From positions 1 to 23,256 of the IMG/VR virus record IMGVR_UViG_3300007344_000257: a stretch of DNA of 23,256 bases, one strand, 5' to 3'. The notes under the pieces are model-generated. The model was given only the letters and a program-made list of their open reading frames with translations, did no database searches and was not told where the DNA came from. The position numbers were made by a program, and so were the translations under genes. Of this stretch, positions 5,149 through 11,691 are shown one piece after another. Source of the DNA: a virus. Within the stretch, counting starts at the first letter, position 1, and the number at the start of each line of letters is the position of its first letter.

Positions 5149-5814
5149 ATGAGCAAGATGCCTCCCAAGACAGTGACGCCACGGCCCTGGCTGGAGCAGC
5201 GAATCCACGCGGTCGGCAAAAACAAGATTGACCTTGCCCGCGCGCTGGGTCTCAATAATGCCCGCGTCCATGAGATGATCTCCGGGGGGAGACGGATCAA
5301 ACTTAGCGAAATGGATCGTATCGCGGCGTTTCTGGATTGGACCCGCGAAGAACTTTTCCGACACGAAACCGGGCTCTCCCCCGCCTCCACTGAAATTGTA
5401 CAAGTGGAGAATGTCGAGATTGACTACGGGCGCACTTTTGATCTGCCGCTCTACGGGGCGGATGATCTAGGGGGCGGCGTCTTTGCCATGAGTGAGAAAC
5501 CCGTAAACAGTATCGATCGGTCTCCCGCCCTGAAGGGCAACAAGGCCGCTTATGCCGTCTATTGCGCCGAGGACTCACTCGCCCCTCGATACGAGCGCGG
5601 TCAAACTCTCGCGATCGACCCGACTCGCCCCGTCGCCCCCGGCAATGATGTCCTGTTCGTGAGCCGGGATGGAAAGTCGCGCTGCATCCGGCGTCTGGTC
5701 GCCGTCCTGCCGAGCGAATGGCGCGTGCAGCAGCTCACCCCTCCTCGCACCTACAAAATGGCAAAAGCCGAATACCCCACGGCACACAAGATATTCGGCT
5801 CCCGCACGCTCTAG
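5149..5814 (+). CDS. CI-type phage repressor, S24-like
   Basis: 221 residues from MSKMPPKTV; GGATAGG five bases upstream and the likely -10 at 5114 favour this ATG over one at 5110. Residues about 15-67 form an XRE-type helix-turn-helix (KNKIDLARALGLNNARVHEM, ISGGRRIKLSEMDRIAAFL). A linker leads to a LexA/CI S24 domain: LPLYGADDLGGG, then YAVYCAEDSLAPRYERG with the nucleophile-position Ser at 143, and CIRRLVAV where the family usually has VKRL. The catalytic Lys position is therefore Arg (181), and no Ala-Gly or Cys-Gly cleavage pair is seen in the linker. The domain may serve only for dimerisation. It should hold the lysogenic state by binding the flanking operators. It stands alone on the plus strand between divergent early promoters. 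Confidence 0.85.
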   Translation: MSKMPPKTVTPRPWLEQRIHAVGKNKIDLARALGLNNARVHEMISGGRRIKLSEMDRIAAFLDWTREELFRHETGLSPASTEIVQVENVEIDYGRTFDLPLYGADDLGGGVFAMSEKPVNSIDRSPALKGNKAAYAVYCAEDSLAPRYERGQTLAIDPTRPVAPGNDVLFVSRDGKSRCIRRLVAVLPSEWRVQQLTPPRTYKMAKAEYPTAHKIFGSRTL

Positions 5815-5820
5815 CGTAAC

Positions 5821-5835
5821 GCTGGCACCGCCAGC
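5821..5835 (+). other. Stem-loop after the repressor gene
   Basis: GCTGGC and GCCAGC pair around a three-base loop seven bases after the repressor TAG. There is no T-run, so it is at best a weak or factor-assisted terminator. A second possible hairpin, AGCG-TAA-CGCT at 5813-5823, overlaps it. Confidence 0.35.
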
Positions 5836-5873
5836 AGCCGAAACGGCGATTCCCTAACTCGCGCACAGCTTGA

Positions 5874-5954
5874 CCGAAAAACGCAAGAATCTTGCGTTTG
5901 TGCGACATGCGTATAGCTGTACGATTTTCGTGTTGCGCACTGTCCGATTTCCGC
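5874..5954. promoter_or_regulatory. Right operator set
   Basis: Two clear copies of the 11-base operator, 5921-5931 (ACGATTTTCGT, a perfect dyad) and 5944-5954 (CCGATTTCCGC, identical to the left copy at 5027), spaced 23 bases. A third weaker candidate, one mismatch to the core on the minus strand, is at 5874-5884. The copy at 5944 lies inside the spacer of the rightward promoter, so binding there should block it. Confidence 0.6.
5881..5897. repeat. 17-bp palindrome upstream of the right promoter
   Basis: ACGCAAG and CTTGCGT are perfect 7-base inverted arms around AAT. The sequence differs from the 11-base operator family and is single-copy as far as I can see by eye. It lies about 36 bases upstream of the -35 hexamer, a usual place for an activator or second-repressor site. 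Confidence 0.55.
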
Positions 5955-5961
5955 TCATATT
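5933..5961 (+). promoter_or_regulatory. Rightward early promoter (PR-like)
   Basis: TTGCGC (5933-5938), a 17-base spacer and CATATT (5956-5961) precede the first rightward gene by about 30 bases, leaving room for the GAGAGGAG ribosome site. An operator copy occupies the spacer. The architecture matches the leftward promoter at 5020-5048. Confidence 0.6.
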
Positions 5962-5990
5962 CTCCTCGCACACCGGGAGAGGAGATAGAA

Positions 5991-6125
5991 ATGACTGCAT
6001 CCACCTACGCCGAAGCCAAGGCCATCGCAGACAGCCTCCGCGCGACCTTCAAGGGCTGCGACTGGGTTGTGACCATCCACGCCCCTCTCTTCGACGGCGA
6101 CCTGTATCGCGTCGTGGTCGGCTAA
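5991..6125 (+). CDS. Small hypothetical protein, first rightward early gene
   Basis: 44 residues from MTASTYAEAKAIADSLRATF. AGAGGAG lies seven to eight bases upstream, a strong ribosome site; a longer frame starting at 5892 would begin upstream of the promoter and is rejected. The protein has one helix then a short beta-like end (CDWVVTIHAPLFDGDLYRVV). As the first gene of the operon it should be expressed early and strongly. No family is recognised. Confidence 0.6.
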   Translation: MTASTYAEAKAIADSLRATFKGCDWVVTIHAPLFDGDLYRVVVG

Positions 6126-6155
6126 CCCGCTCGCACACGCGCACAGGAGGATCAC

Positions 6156-6611
6156 ATGCCCGACACGCTCACCACCTTCCGCCGCGACACCGATCACCTC
6201 ACCACCGCCGAGCTGATCCGCCGCGAAAGGCAACCGCTGCCTTCGCACGCAATTGAAGGCTTCAATTATCGCCAGTGGGCCGTCGCCGTGTGCACCGCCG
6301 AGGTCGCCCACCGCGCCGCCGACTTCGCCCGCTGCGAGCGCCTGCTGGGCTACGACTTCGACCGCTGGGCCGAGCCGACCTGTGTCGAGATGGGCCAGTT
6401 CGCGCACGAAGCGCATGCCGGGGCCGCGCTGGTTTGGCTGTCGCACCTCCAGACGCACGAGAGCGACCGCCGCGCCGCATGGGACTGCCTGCCGTTCGAC
6501 ATGTGGACGAAGAAGCGCCGCGCCGCCTGGATCGCCAAGCGTCGGGTGCTGTGGGCCGGATTTCTCAATGCCGTGCGGAACTACAAGGCAGCAAAAGGAG
6601 AAGGACGATGA
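6156..6611 (+). CDS. Hypothetical protein
   Basis: 151 residues, preceded by AGGAGG seven bases before the ATG, the best ribosome site of the early right operon. The protein is rich in Trp, Arg and Ala and predicted helical (FNYRQWAVAVCTAEVAHRAA, LVWLSHLQTHESDRRAAWDC, DMWTKKRRAAWIAKRRVLWA). No signal peptide or membrane helix is convincing. It overlaps the next gene by four bases. I do not recognise a family. Confidence 0.65.
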   Translation: MPDTLTTFRRDTDHLTTAELIRRERQPLPSHAIEGFNYRQWAVAVCTAEVAHRAADFARCERLLGYDFDRWAEPTCVEMGQFAHEAHAGAALVWLSHLQTHESDRRAAWDCLPFDMWTKKRRAAWIAKRRVLWAGFLNAVRNYKAAKGEGR

Positions 6612-6991
6612 ACAAGCATAAGATGGTCGCCTACGCGCCGTTCGGGCTGGAGCCCGACGCGATTGAGGTGTTGATCACGTTCACATTTCTGCCGGGCGCT
6701 CGCGCCACGCGCATCGACCCCGCCGATCCTGCCGAGGTCGAGTTCGTCAGCGCCACCGCCACGCTGCACACCCTCGACACGGGCATGCAGGCGATGCTGG
6801 ACGACTGGGCGCGCGAGTATCTGGGCGACGCGGGTTACAGCGACGCCTGCGCCGCTGCCGAGGACGACAACACCAGCGCACGCGAGGATGCGGCCGACTA
6901 TCGGCGCCGTGCCGCTCGCGATGACGCTCTGACGGAGCGCGGCACCGACGAACAGCGGGCTTGGTACGACACCAGCGAGGAACTGAAATGA
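6608..6991 (+). CDS. Hypothetical acidic protein
   Basis: 127 residues from MNKHKMVAYAPFGLEPDAIE, started by an ATGA overlap with the previous gene; GAAGGAC lies just upstream. The first half looks beta-rich (IEVLITFTFLPG, VEFVSATATLHTL), while the C-terminal half is acidic and charged (CAAAEDDNTSAREDAADYRR), so the protein is clearly acidic at its end. Acidic small early proteins are sometimes DNA mimics that block host enzymes, but there is no specific evidence for that here. It is coupled to the next gene by ATGA. Confidence 0.6.
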   Translation: MNKHKMVAYAPFGLEPDAIEVLITFTFLPGARATRIDPADPAEVEFVSATATLHTLDTGMQAMLDDWAREYLGDAGYSDACAAAEDDNTSAREDAADYRRRAARDDALTERGTDEQRAWYDTSEELK

Positions 6992-7173
6992 CCGACAAAG
7001 ACAAGATCATCCGCGCGCTGAAGCCGTTCGTGGAAGCCTACGCGAAGTCTGCCGATCCCATTGGCGACAGCGACTTGGACAACGAGCAGCCGCGCCACGT
7101 CACCGTGACCTTGGGCGACTGCCGGCGAGCCGCGAACTTGCTCGGCATCTATCCGACCGCAAAGGGGAAGTAA
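6988..7173 (+). CDS. Small hypothetical protein, 61 residues
   Basis: Begins MTDKDKIIRALKPFVEAYAK; the ATG overlaps the upstream TGA. It has a leading amphipathic helix, an acidic loop (DPIGDSDLDNEQ), and a second segment HVTVTLGDCRRAANLLGIYP. It resembles small phage proteins of unknown role that precede Gp157 and annealing-protein genes. Four bases separate its TAA from the next ATG. Confidence 0.6.
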   Translation: MTDKDKIIRALKPFVEAYAKSADPIGDSDLDNEQPRHVTVTLGDCRRAANLLGIYPTAKGK

Positions 7174-7176
7174 GCC

Positions 7177-7704
7177 ATGCCTGACCAGACCATCCCGCGC
7201 TCGTCCGTCACCGTCCGCGCAATCGGCGTCGAGCTGAACGAGGCGATGAAGCTTCGCCAGATGCTTGGCGAGGACTGCGACCCGAAGCTGCTCCTTGATA
7301 CCATCGAAGGCGAGACCAATCTGGCCGAGGCGTGCGTGTTCGTGCTGGAGCAGACGCACGAGGACGAGATTCTGATCGAAGGGCTGGCGGCGAAGATTGC
7401 CGAGCTTCAGGTCCGCAAAGGCCGCATGGAAAAGTCCGTCGAGAGCCGGCGCGGCGTGATCCTGATGGCGATGGATAAGGCGGGCCTTCAGACGATCAAG
7501 AGCCCGCTCGGCACGATGACCGCGCGACCGACGCCACCGAAGGCCAGCATCACAGACGAGGCGCTGATCCCCTCTAGGTTCTGGAAGCCCAGCGATCCCA
7601 AGCTCGACCGGGCCGCCGTGGCCGCAGCACTCAAGGCCGGCGAGGCCGTGCCCGGTGCCAGCCTGTCCAACGGCGGCCTGACCCTTTCCATCCGCATTAA
7701 GTGA
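7177..7704 (+). CDS. Siphovirus Gp157-like protein
   Basis: 175 residues with GGGGAAG upstream. The Gp157 family pattern is visible: an N-terminal helix, LLLDTIEGETNLAEACVFVL, a long coiled segment EILIEGLAAKIAELQVRKGR with MEKSVESRRGVILMAMDKAG, then the beta-rich end LQTIKSPLGTMTARPTPPKA and ALIPSRFWKP. Gp157 proteins occur beside phage single-strand annealing proteins; in streptococcal phages the family is linked to phage resistance, and the biochemical role remains unsettled. Its position directly before the Bet-type gene fits. Length is close to the family norm. Confidence 0.8.
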   Translation: MPDQTIPRSSVTVRAIGVELNEAMKLRQMLGEDCDPKLLLDTIEGETNLAEACVFVLEQTHEDEILIEGLAAKIAELQVRKGRMEKSVESRRGVILMAMDKAGLQTIKSPLGTMTARPTPPKASITDEALIPSRFWKPSDPKLDRAAVAAALKAGEAVPGASLSNGGLTLSIRIK

Positions 7705-7711
7705 GGAAACC

Positions 7712-8653
7712 ATGAACAACGTCGTTCCAATGCAGACCCCGTCGCCGCTTCGCCCGCGCGACTACGACCCGTCGCAGCTTGCCCTGATCCGTCGCACCGT
7801 CGCAGCCGACACGACGCCGGATGAGTTCAACATGTTCATCGAGATTGCCAAGCGCGCCGGCCTCGATCCGTTCCGGAGGCAGCTTTACTGCATCGTGTAT
7901 TCCAAGGATAAACCCGACAAGCGCAAGGTGACGTTCATCACCGGCATTGACGGCTTCCGCGCCGTCGCCGCTCGCAATCGGGACTACAGGCCCGGCGACG
8001 ATGAGCCCGTCATCGTCTATGACGACGCCGCCAAAAACCCGGAGACCAATCCGCTCGGCATCGTGAAGGCCACCGTGAAGGCTCACAAGATGGCACCTTC
8101 TGGCGAGTGGTTCCCCGTGAGCGGCACCGCCTATTGGTCCGAGTTCGCGCCGCTCAAGGATGAGTGGCAGTGGAACGATGAGAAGGGCAAGCGTCTGCCG
8201 ACCGGCCGCATCACGCTCGATCCCTCGTCCAACTGGTACAAGATGGGGCGGATAATGATTTGCAAGTGCGCCGAGGCCCAGGCGCTCCGCAAGGGCTGGC
8301 CAGAGGATCTGAGCGGCATCTACTCGCCCGAGGAGATGGAGCGTCCCATGCTGGACGTGACGCCCACGGATGCCATCGAGCAGCACGAGCAGGCGCAGCG
8401 CATGGCGCGCATCGGCGGGACCAACACCATCGCCGTGATCTGGAAGATGGCCGAGGCGCTGGAGGCCGTTCCGGTCGGCAAGCTGGCGGATCGGTGCATT
8501 GCCCACTTCGCCACGCTCGAGAGCGTGGGTGAACTGGAGTGGTGGTGGGCAACCAACGAAGTCTCGATGCGGCAGTTTTGGGCGCTGCACAAATCAGACG
8601 CGCTCAACGTGAAGGCCGAACACGAGGCCCGCAAGGCGGCGCTTGCCGGCTGA
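7712..8653 (+). CDS. bet: Bet/RecT-type single-strand annealing recombinase
   Basis: 313 residues with GAGGAAA six to seven bases upstream. Residues about 20-200 match the lambda Bet family: LALIRRTVAADTTPDEFNMF, IEIAKRAGLDPFRRQLYCIV, KVTFITGIDGFRAVAARNRD, then the acidic and aromatic core GTAYWSEFAPLKDEWQ and MIMCKCAEAQALRKGWPEDL-like text around residues 188-208. Bet binds single-stranded DNA and anneals complementary strands, driving recA-independent phage recombination. The C-terminal 100 residues are helical and more variable. No lambda-exonuclease partner is seen next to it; Gp157 lies upstream and NinB downstream. It functions in the cytoplasm during replication. Confidence 0.9.
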   Translation: MNNVVPMQTPSPLRPRDYDPSQLALIRRTVAADTTPDEFNMFIEIAKRAGLDPFRRQLYCIVYSKDKPDKRKVTFITGIDGFRAVAARNRDYRPGDDEPVIVYDDAAKNPETNPLGIVKATVKAHKMAPSGEWFPVSGTAYWSEFAPLKDEWQWNDEKGKRLPTGRITLDPSSNWYKMGRIMICKCAEAQALRKGWPEDLSGIYSPEEMERPMLDVTPTDAIEQHEQAQRMARIGGTNTIAVIWKMAEALEAVPVGKLADRCIAHFATLESVGELEWWWATNEVSMRQFWALHKSDALNVKAEHEARKAALAG

Positions 8654-8855
8654 CTTGTTGCCGAGCGTCCTGATCTGGGCGCTAGGACAGGCAACCTCTG
8701 ACGAGGATTTGGACAAATGGTGGCACAAGCACAAGCGATTGATCGCGGGTTTGAGCGAGGCGGACCGCGTCCGGTTGTTGGAAGCCGGACGGGAAACCCG
8801 CGCCCGCATCAAAGCCGGACCCACAAGCAAAACCGCCTCCTGCATGCGGCGCTAA
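8643..8855 (+). CDS. Small hypothetical protein, TTG start
   Basis: 70 residues from a TTG at 8643 with AAGG five bases upstream; it overlaps the end of bet by 11 bases. Other TTG codons at 8655 and 8658 are possible. The sequence (LGQATSDEDLDKWWHKHKRL, IAGLSEADRVRLLEAGRETR) is helical and charged and resembles small proteins that follow phage recT or bet genes. Its last 139 bases overlap the NinB gene in another frame, so one of the two may be shorter than drawn. Confidence 0.55.
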   Translation: MPADLLPSVLIWALGQATSDEDLDKWWHKHKRLIAGLSEADRVRLLEAGRETRARIKAGPTSKTASCMRR

Positions 8856-9118
8856 ACGACATCGCGGATCAACTGCCGTGGCCTTCGGAGACTGGCGAAC
8901 TGCACGATGCGATCTGGTGGAAGCGCCGGATCACCCTCCAATGGCTGATCGAGACAGGCGAGACGCCGGAGCTTGTCGAGAGCCTGGACGGGCTGCAATT
9001 CGCCCTCCTGCTCCCGCACACGAGCGACCTGACCACGAAGCAATGCGCCGCGCTGAACGAGTGGCTGTTCGTGTTCGGCCATCAACACGGCGTCACGTTC
9101 AAGAAGATTGAAGCATGA
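8717..9118 (+). CDS. ninB: NinB/Orf-like recombination protein
   Basis: 133 residues. From about residue 36 the NinB pattern is clear: HKQNRLLHAALNDIADQLPW, ELHDAIWWKRRITLQWLIET, then FALLLPHTSDLTTKQCAALN and EWLFVFGHQHGVTF. In lambda, NinB (Orf) binds single-stranded DNA and SSB and can replace RecFOR. The first 35 residues, encoded where the frame overlaps the preceding gene, do not look like the family N-terminus and are low in structure, so the protein may be N-terminally reduced. The ATG at 8717 is the only good start, with GAGG about ten bases upstream. It is coupled to the HNH gene by ATGA. Confidence 0.8.
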   Translation: MVAQAQAIDRGFERGGPRPVVGSRTGNPRPHQSRTHKQNRLLHAALNDIADQLPWPSETGELHDAIWWKRRITLQWLIETGETPELVESLDGLQFALLLPHTSDLTTKQCAALNEWLFVFGHQHGVTFKKIEA

Positions 9119-9444
9119 CCACCCGCCGCTCCCTCTCCCCGCTACAGCGCCTCAAGGTGTTTGAAGCCGCAGGCGGACGCTGCCACTTGTGCGAGCTTCG
9201 CATCCAGGTCGGCCAGCCGTGGGACGTGGAGCATGTGCGGCCCCTTGCGCTGGACGGCGCGGACGACGCCGCCAACATGCGCCCGGCTCACAAGGCGTGC
9301 CACGCCGACAAAACCCGGACCGACGCGGCATCGTGGTCGAAGGCAAAGCGCGTCAAAGCGAAGCTGTACGGGGCTAAAAAGCCCTCCGCATGGCGCAAGC
9401 CGCCACCAGGATACAACGCATGGACACGACGAATAGAGCGATAG
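9115..9444 (+). CDS. HNH endonuclease
   Basis: 109 residues. The HNH module spans about 20-65: GGRCHLC gives the first Cys pair, WDVEHVRPLALDG the catalytic His region, DDAANMRPAHKACHADKT the Asn and last His plus a third Cys. The basic tail (KAKRVKAKLYGAKKPSAWRK) could bind DNA. At about 110 residues it is a typical small phage HNH protein. It starts by ATGA overlap with ninB. In this early recombination block it more likely processes DNA intermediates than assists packaging, but a packaging role cannot be excluded. Confidence 0.85.
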   Translation: MTTRRSLSPLQRLKVFEAAGGRCHLCELRIQVGQPWDVEHVRPLALDGADDAANMRPAHKACHADKTRTDAASWSKAKRVKAKLYGAKKPSAWRKPPPGYNAWTRRIER

Positions 9445-9599
9445 ACTTGCCTGTAGGCCAATGGCGGAACCGCAAGGAATACGACGCTTGGTGGAGCAAA
9501 AACAGCATGGCGCACAACCGGCTTGCCGTCACAGATCCAGCGGAGTGGGAAAGAATCACAAAGGCTATCGAGGCATTCCATAGGAGAATTGAGACATGA
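9420..9599 (+). CDS. Small hypothetical protein, 59 residues
   Basis: Starts MDTTNRAIDLPVGQWRNRKE; AGGA lies eight bases before the ATG. It overlaps the HNH gene end by 25 bases and its own TGA overlaps the next ATG. The sequence has two aromatic-rich helices (EYDAWWSKNSM, DPAEWERITKAIEAFHRRI). No family is recognised. A longer start at 9390 would extend further into the HNH gene without a better ribosome site. Confidence 0.55.
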   Translation: MDTTNRAIDLPVGQWRNRKEYDAWWSKNSMAHNRLAVTDPAEWERITKAIEAFHRRIET

Positions 9600-10240
9600 G
9601 CGAGGAACTAAAGCCGTGCCCATGTGGAGGGCAGGTTTACGTCGGAGAACTCAAGTTCACCGGAGAGACACAATGGCACGTCGGCTGCATTAACTGCAAC
9701 CGCGAATCTGGCAAGCACGCGGACAAGGCCGAGGCTATCGCCGCCTGGAACCGCCGCGCCTCCCCCACTCCGGAAGGAGGAGGGGGAGAGCGGGACGCTT
9801 TTGAGGTTTGGGCACACGCGGACCACCGCCGCATCGAGCCCGAGGAGTACGAAGAGCGCACGCCCGACAATAACCACTACTACGCCGACGACAGCACCAA
9901 TCAGGCTTATGTCGGCTGGTGCGCCGCCCTCCTCTCCTCACCACGGGTGGAGGACGTGAGGCGTGATGCGCTGGAAGAAGCGGCGACGGTGGCGGATGAG
10001 ACACAGGCAAGCGCACGCGAAGAGGTCGCATCCGACAAAGAGGAAATGGGCGAAGATTACGATCCGTATTCATTTGGCGCTGGGTTTTTAAGCGGCGAAA
10101 TAACTGCGTCGATTAATATTGGGACGGCCATCCGTTCCCTCTCTCCCCCTGATGGGGATGGGAAACAGGAACAGGCTACGCGGGCCTCCGGCCCTACCGC
10201 GCCGACCGACCTACTGCAATCGAAGGAGTCCTATAAATGA
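9596..10240 (+). CDS. Lar-like zinc-ribbon protein with long acidic tail
   Basis: 214 residues. The N-terminal 55 residues match the Lar restriction-alleviation family: LKPCPCGGQVYVG, then WHVGCINCNRESGKHADKAE and AIAAWNRRA, with Cys pairs fitted to a zinc ribbon. The first pair is CPC rather than the more usual CPxC. Lar of Rac prophage relieves host type I restriction; many small phage proteins share only the ribbon. The remaining 150 residues are acidic (DAFEVWAHADHRRIEPEEYE, EEVASDKEEMGEDYDPYS) and include a short repeat-like Gly stretch; their role is unknown. It starts by ATGA overlap and is coupled to the next gene the same way. Confidence 0.65.
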   Translation: MSEELKPCPCGGQVYVGELKFTGETQWHVGCINCNRESGKHADKAEAIAAWNRRASPTPEGGGGERDAFEVWAHADHRRIEPEEYEERTPDNNHYYADDSTNQAYVGWCAALLSSPRVEDVRRDALEEAATVADETQASAREEVASDKEEMGEDYDPYSFGAGFLSGEITASINIGTAIRSLSPPDGDGKQEQATRASGPTAPTDLLQSKESYK

Positions 10241-10602
10241 GCGCCACGCAGAATACCTTGGAAGACTTGGTCGCCCGAGCGCGCGCCATCCGCGACGCTG
10301 GCTCTGACGTTCTTGACCTTGCGGGCTTCTGGCCGTTGATCGAGGTCGCCGCCGCCAATCTGCCGGCCCCGGACTACACGGCGATGACCGGCCCGGAACT
10401 GCTTCATGCGTGCCGCGATGACGCCCACAAGTGGGCCACCGCATTCTGCCAGCACGCGAAGAAGCAAGGGCGCGACATAGATCATGGCTGGATGGTCGGC
10501 TGGTTCGCCAACGCTATCGAACACTCGCACGACGTTCGCACCGGCGGCGGCCCCGTGGTCATGCCGGACGGGTCCGCGTTCTTCGTGGCCGAAGTCAAAT
10601 GA
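10237..10602 (+). CDS. Hypothetical protein with the duplicated phage module
   Basis: 121 residues from MSATQNTLEDLVARARAIRD, started by ATGA overlap with GAAGGAG close upstream. The first 45 residues resemble those of the leftward-operon protein at 4465-4764 (shared core AGSD, FWPLxExA and a following LP). The C-terminal part (LLHACRDDAHKWATAFCQHA, MVGWFANAIEHSHDVRTGGG) is different from that paralog and is common in phage hypothetical proteins. Function unknown; the repeated module may be an interaction domain. Confidence 0.65.
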   Translation: MSATQNTLEDLVARARAIRDAGSDVLDLAGFWPLIEVAAANLPAPDYTAMTGPELLHACRDDAHKWATAFCQHAKKQGRDIDHGWMVGWFANAIEHSHDVRTGGGPVVMPDGSAFFVAEVK

Positions 10603-10775
10603 CGGAGCAGGAGCGCGCCGACGTGCGGACGGCCTATCGCCCGCTGGTCGAGGGTCTCGCGGGAAAGCCGGGCACCGTCAGCTACGACGAATGGGCCGCT
10701 GCGGTTGATCGTGCGTTCCCGCCATCCCCCACCGATGGCGCGGCCTTCGACCCACCAAAGGTCAGGACCCAATAA
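10599..10775 (+). CDS. Small hypothetical protein, 58 residues
   Basis: The ATG overlaps the previous TGA (ATGA), which fixes the start MTEQERADVRTAYRPLVEGL. The protein is mostly helical with a Pro-rich end. The open frame reaches further upstream inside the neighbouring gene, where it is only a shadow. No family is recognised. Confidence 0.55.
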   Translation: MTEQERADVRTAYRPLVEGLAGKPGTVSYDEWAAAVDRAFPPSPTDGAAFDPPKVRTQ

Positions 10776-10795
10776 CCCCCATGGAGAGTAAGACA

Positions 10796-11155
10796 ATGTC
10801 AGATTCAACTCGCTCCAAGGTATTAGAGGTGATGGCGGAAGCCGTGAGGGTTTCACGGATCAACGACGTGTACGACGCCGACGAAATCGCCTCCGACATT
10901 CTCGCGCACCTATCTGCAAAAGGGATGGCGGTCGTGCCGGTGGAACCGACTGCCGCGATGTTGGACGCCCTGCACGACAAGGTTTTGATTAGGGCAGATC
11001 CGGCGCTGCGCGAGTGCAGCATACTGAACGACCGCGAGACTTACGCCGCCATGCTCTCCGCCTCCCCTTACGGGAAAGCGCCGATGCAGGAAGCATCGGC
11101 GGAGCGCGAAGCGCGTAGCGAACAAATCCCCCCAGGGAAGGAGGAGAGCAAATGA
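10796..11155 (+). CDS. Hypothetical phage protein
   Basis: 119 residues from MSDSTRSKVLEVMAEAVRVS. This ATG has GGAG nine bases upstream, whereas an ATG at 10781 has no ribosome site. The central segment MAVVPVEPTAAMLDALHDKV is a motif often seen in phage proteins of unknown role; the C-terminus is charged (AEREARSEQIPPGKEESK). It is coupled to the next gene by ATGA. Cytoplasmic, function unknown. Confidence 0.6.
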   Translation: MSDSTRSKVLEVMAEAVRVSRINDVYDADEIASDILAHLSAKGMAVVPVEPTAAMLDALHDKVLIRADPALRECSILNDRETYAAMLSASPYGKAPMQEASAEREARSEQIPPGKEESK

Positions 11156-11400
11156 GCGAGCGCAACTCAATCCCCTACCCGCCACGGGGGCTCAGCCGGG
11201 AAGAGGCGGCCCACTATATCGGCGTCGGCGCGACGACCTTCGACGGGCTGGTGCAGGACGGCCGGATGCCGAAGCCCATGAGGCTTGGCAAGCGTGTGAT
11301 CTGGGATCGCCTGAAGGTCGAGGCGGCCTTCGTGGATCTGGACGAAGGCCGGGAGAACGTGATTGATCGTGCCTTGCGGCTGGCTGGCAGCCGCCGGTAG
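11152..11400 (+). CDS. AlpA/excisionase-like HTH protein
   Basis: 82 residues. GLSREEAAHYIGVGATTFDG followed by LVQDGRMPKPMRLGKRVIWD is the winged-helix pattern of AlpA and phage excisionase-type regulators, with the basic wing at about 42-52. It starts by ATGA overlap and lies directly upstream of the integrase fragment, where an Xis gene is expected. It could direct excision or regulate the integrase. Since the integrase appears cut off, an excision role may be lost in this genome. Confidence 0.75.
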   Translation: MSERNSIPYPPRGLSREEAAHYIGVGATTFDGLVQDGRMPKPMRLGKRVIWDRLKVEAAFVDLDEGRENVIDRALRLAGSRR

Positions 11401-11409
11401 CTTTAGGCC

Positions 11410-11691
11410 ATGGACAACCGCCCCTTTCTCTCCAGCTACAAGGACCGCCACGGAAAGACGCGCTGGCGATTCCGGCGGGGGAAGGCTGGCCGCCCTATGC
11501 CGGGCGCGCCGGGCGATGAGGCATTCGAGATTGCCTACGACGACGCCCTGAACGGCCGTGCGAGCGCCAAGGTCGTCTCCCATCCGAACAAGGCATTGCC
11601 GCGCACTCTGCGGGCCGCCTGGAGACTTGCCCCGGCCATCAGGAACGCCCCCAGCCGCAGAGCCGTTCGCCCTTCTCGTTGTGGGCTATAA
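11410..11691 (+). pseudogene. int: Integrase N-terminal fragment
   Basis: The first 75 residues (MDNRPFLSSYKDRHGKTRWR, RPMPGAPGDEAFEIAYDDAL, ALPRTLRAAWRLAP) match the arm-binding N-terminus of alphaproteobacterial tyrosine recombinases, which are normally about 350-400 residues. After about 11634 the frame simply reads the opposite strand of the spanin gene and stops at 11691. The core-binding and catalytic domains (Arg, His-x-x-Arg and Tyr) are absent. The break coincides with the stop of the Rz1-like gene at 11639, a sharp module boundary. The ribosome site is weak (AGG two bases before the ATG). I judge it a non-functional remnant; a short arm-site-binding product is possible. Confidence 0.65.

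Noticed and set aside
6898-7719. A 273-residue minus-strand open frame opposite the early right genes
   Set aside because: The plus strand carries coupled genes and Gp157 in the same place; the minus frame has no family features.
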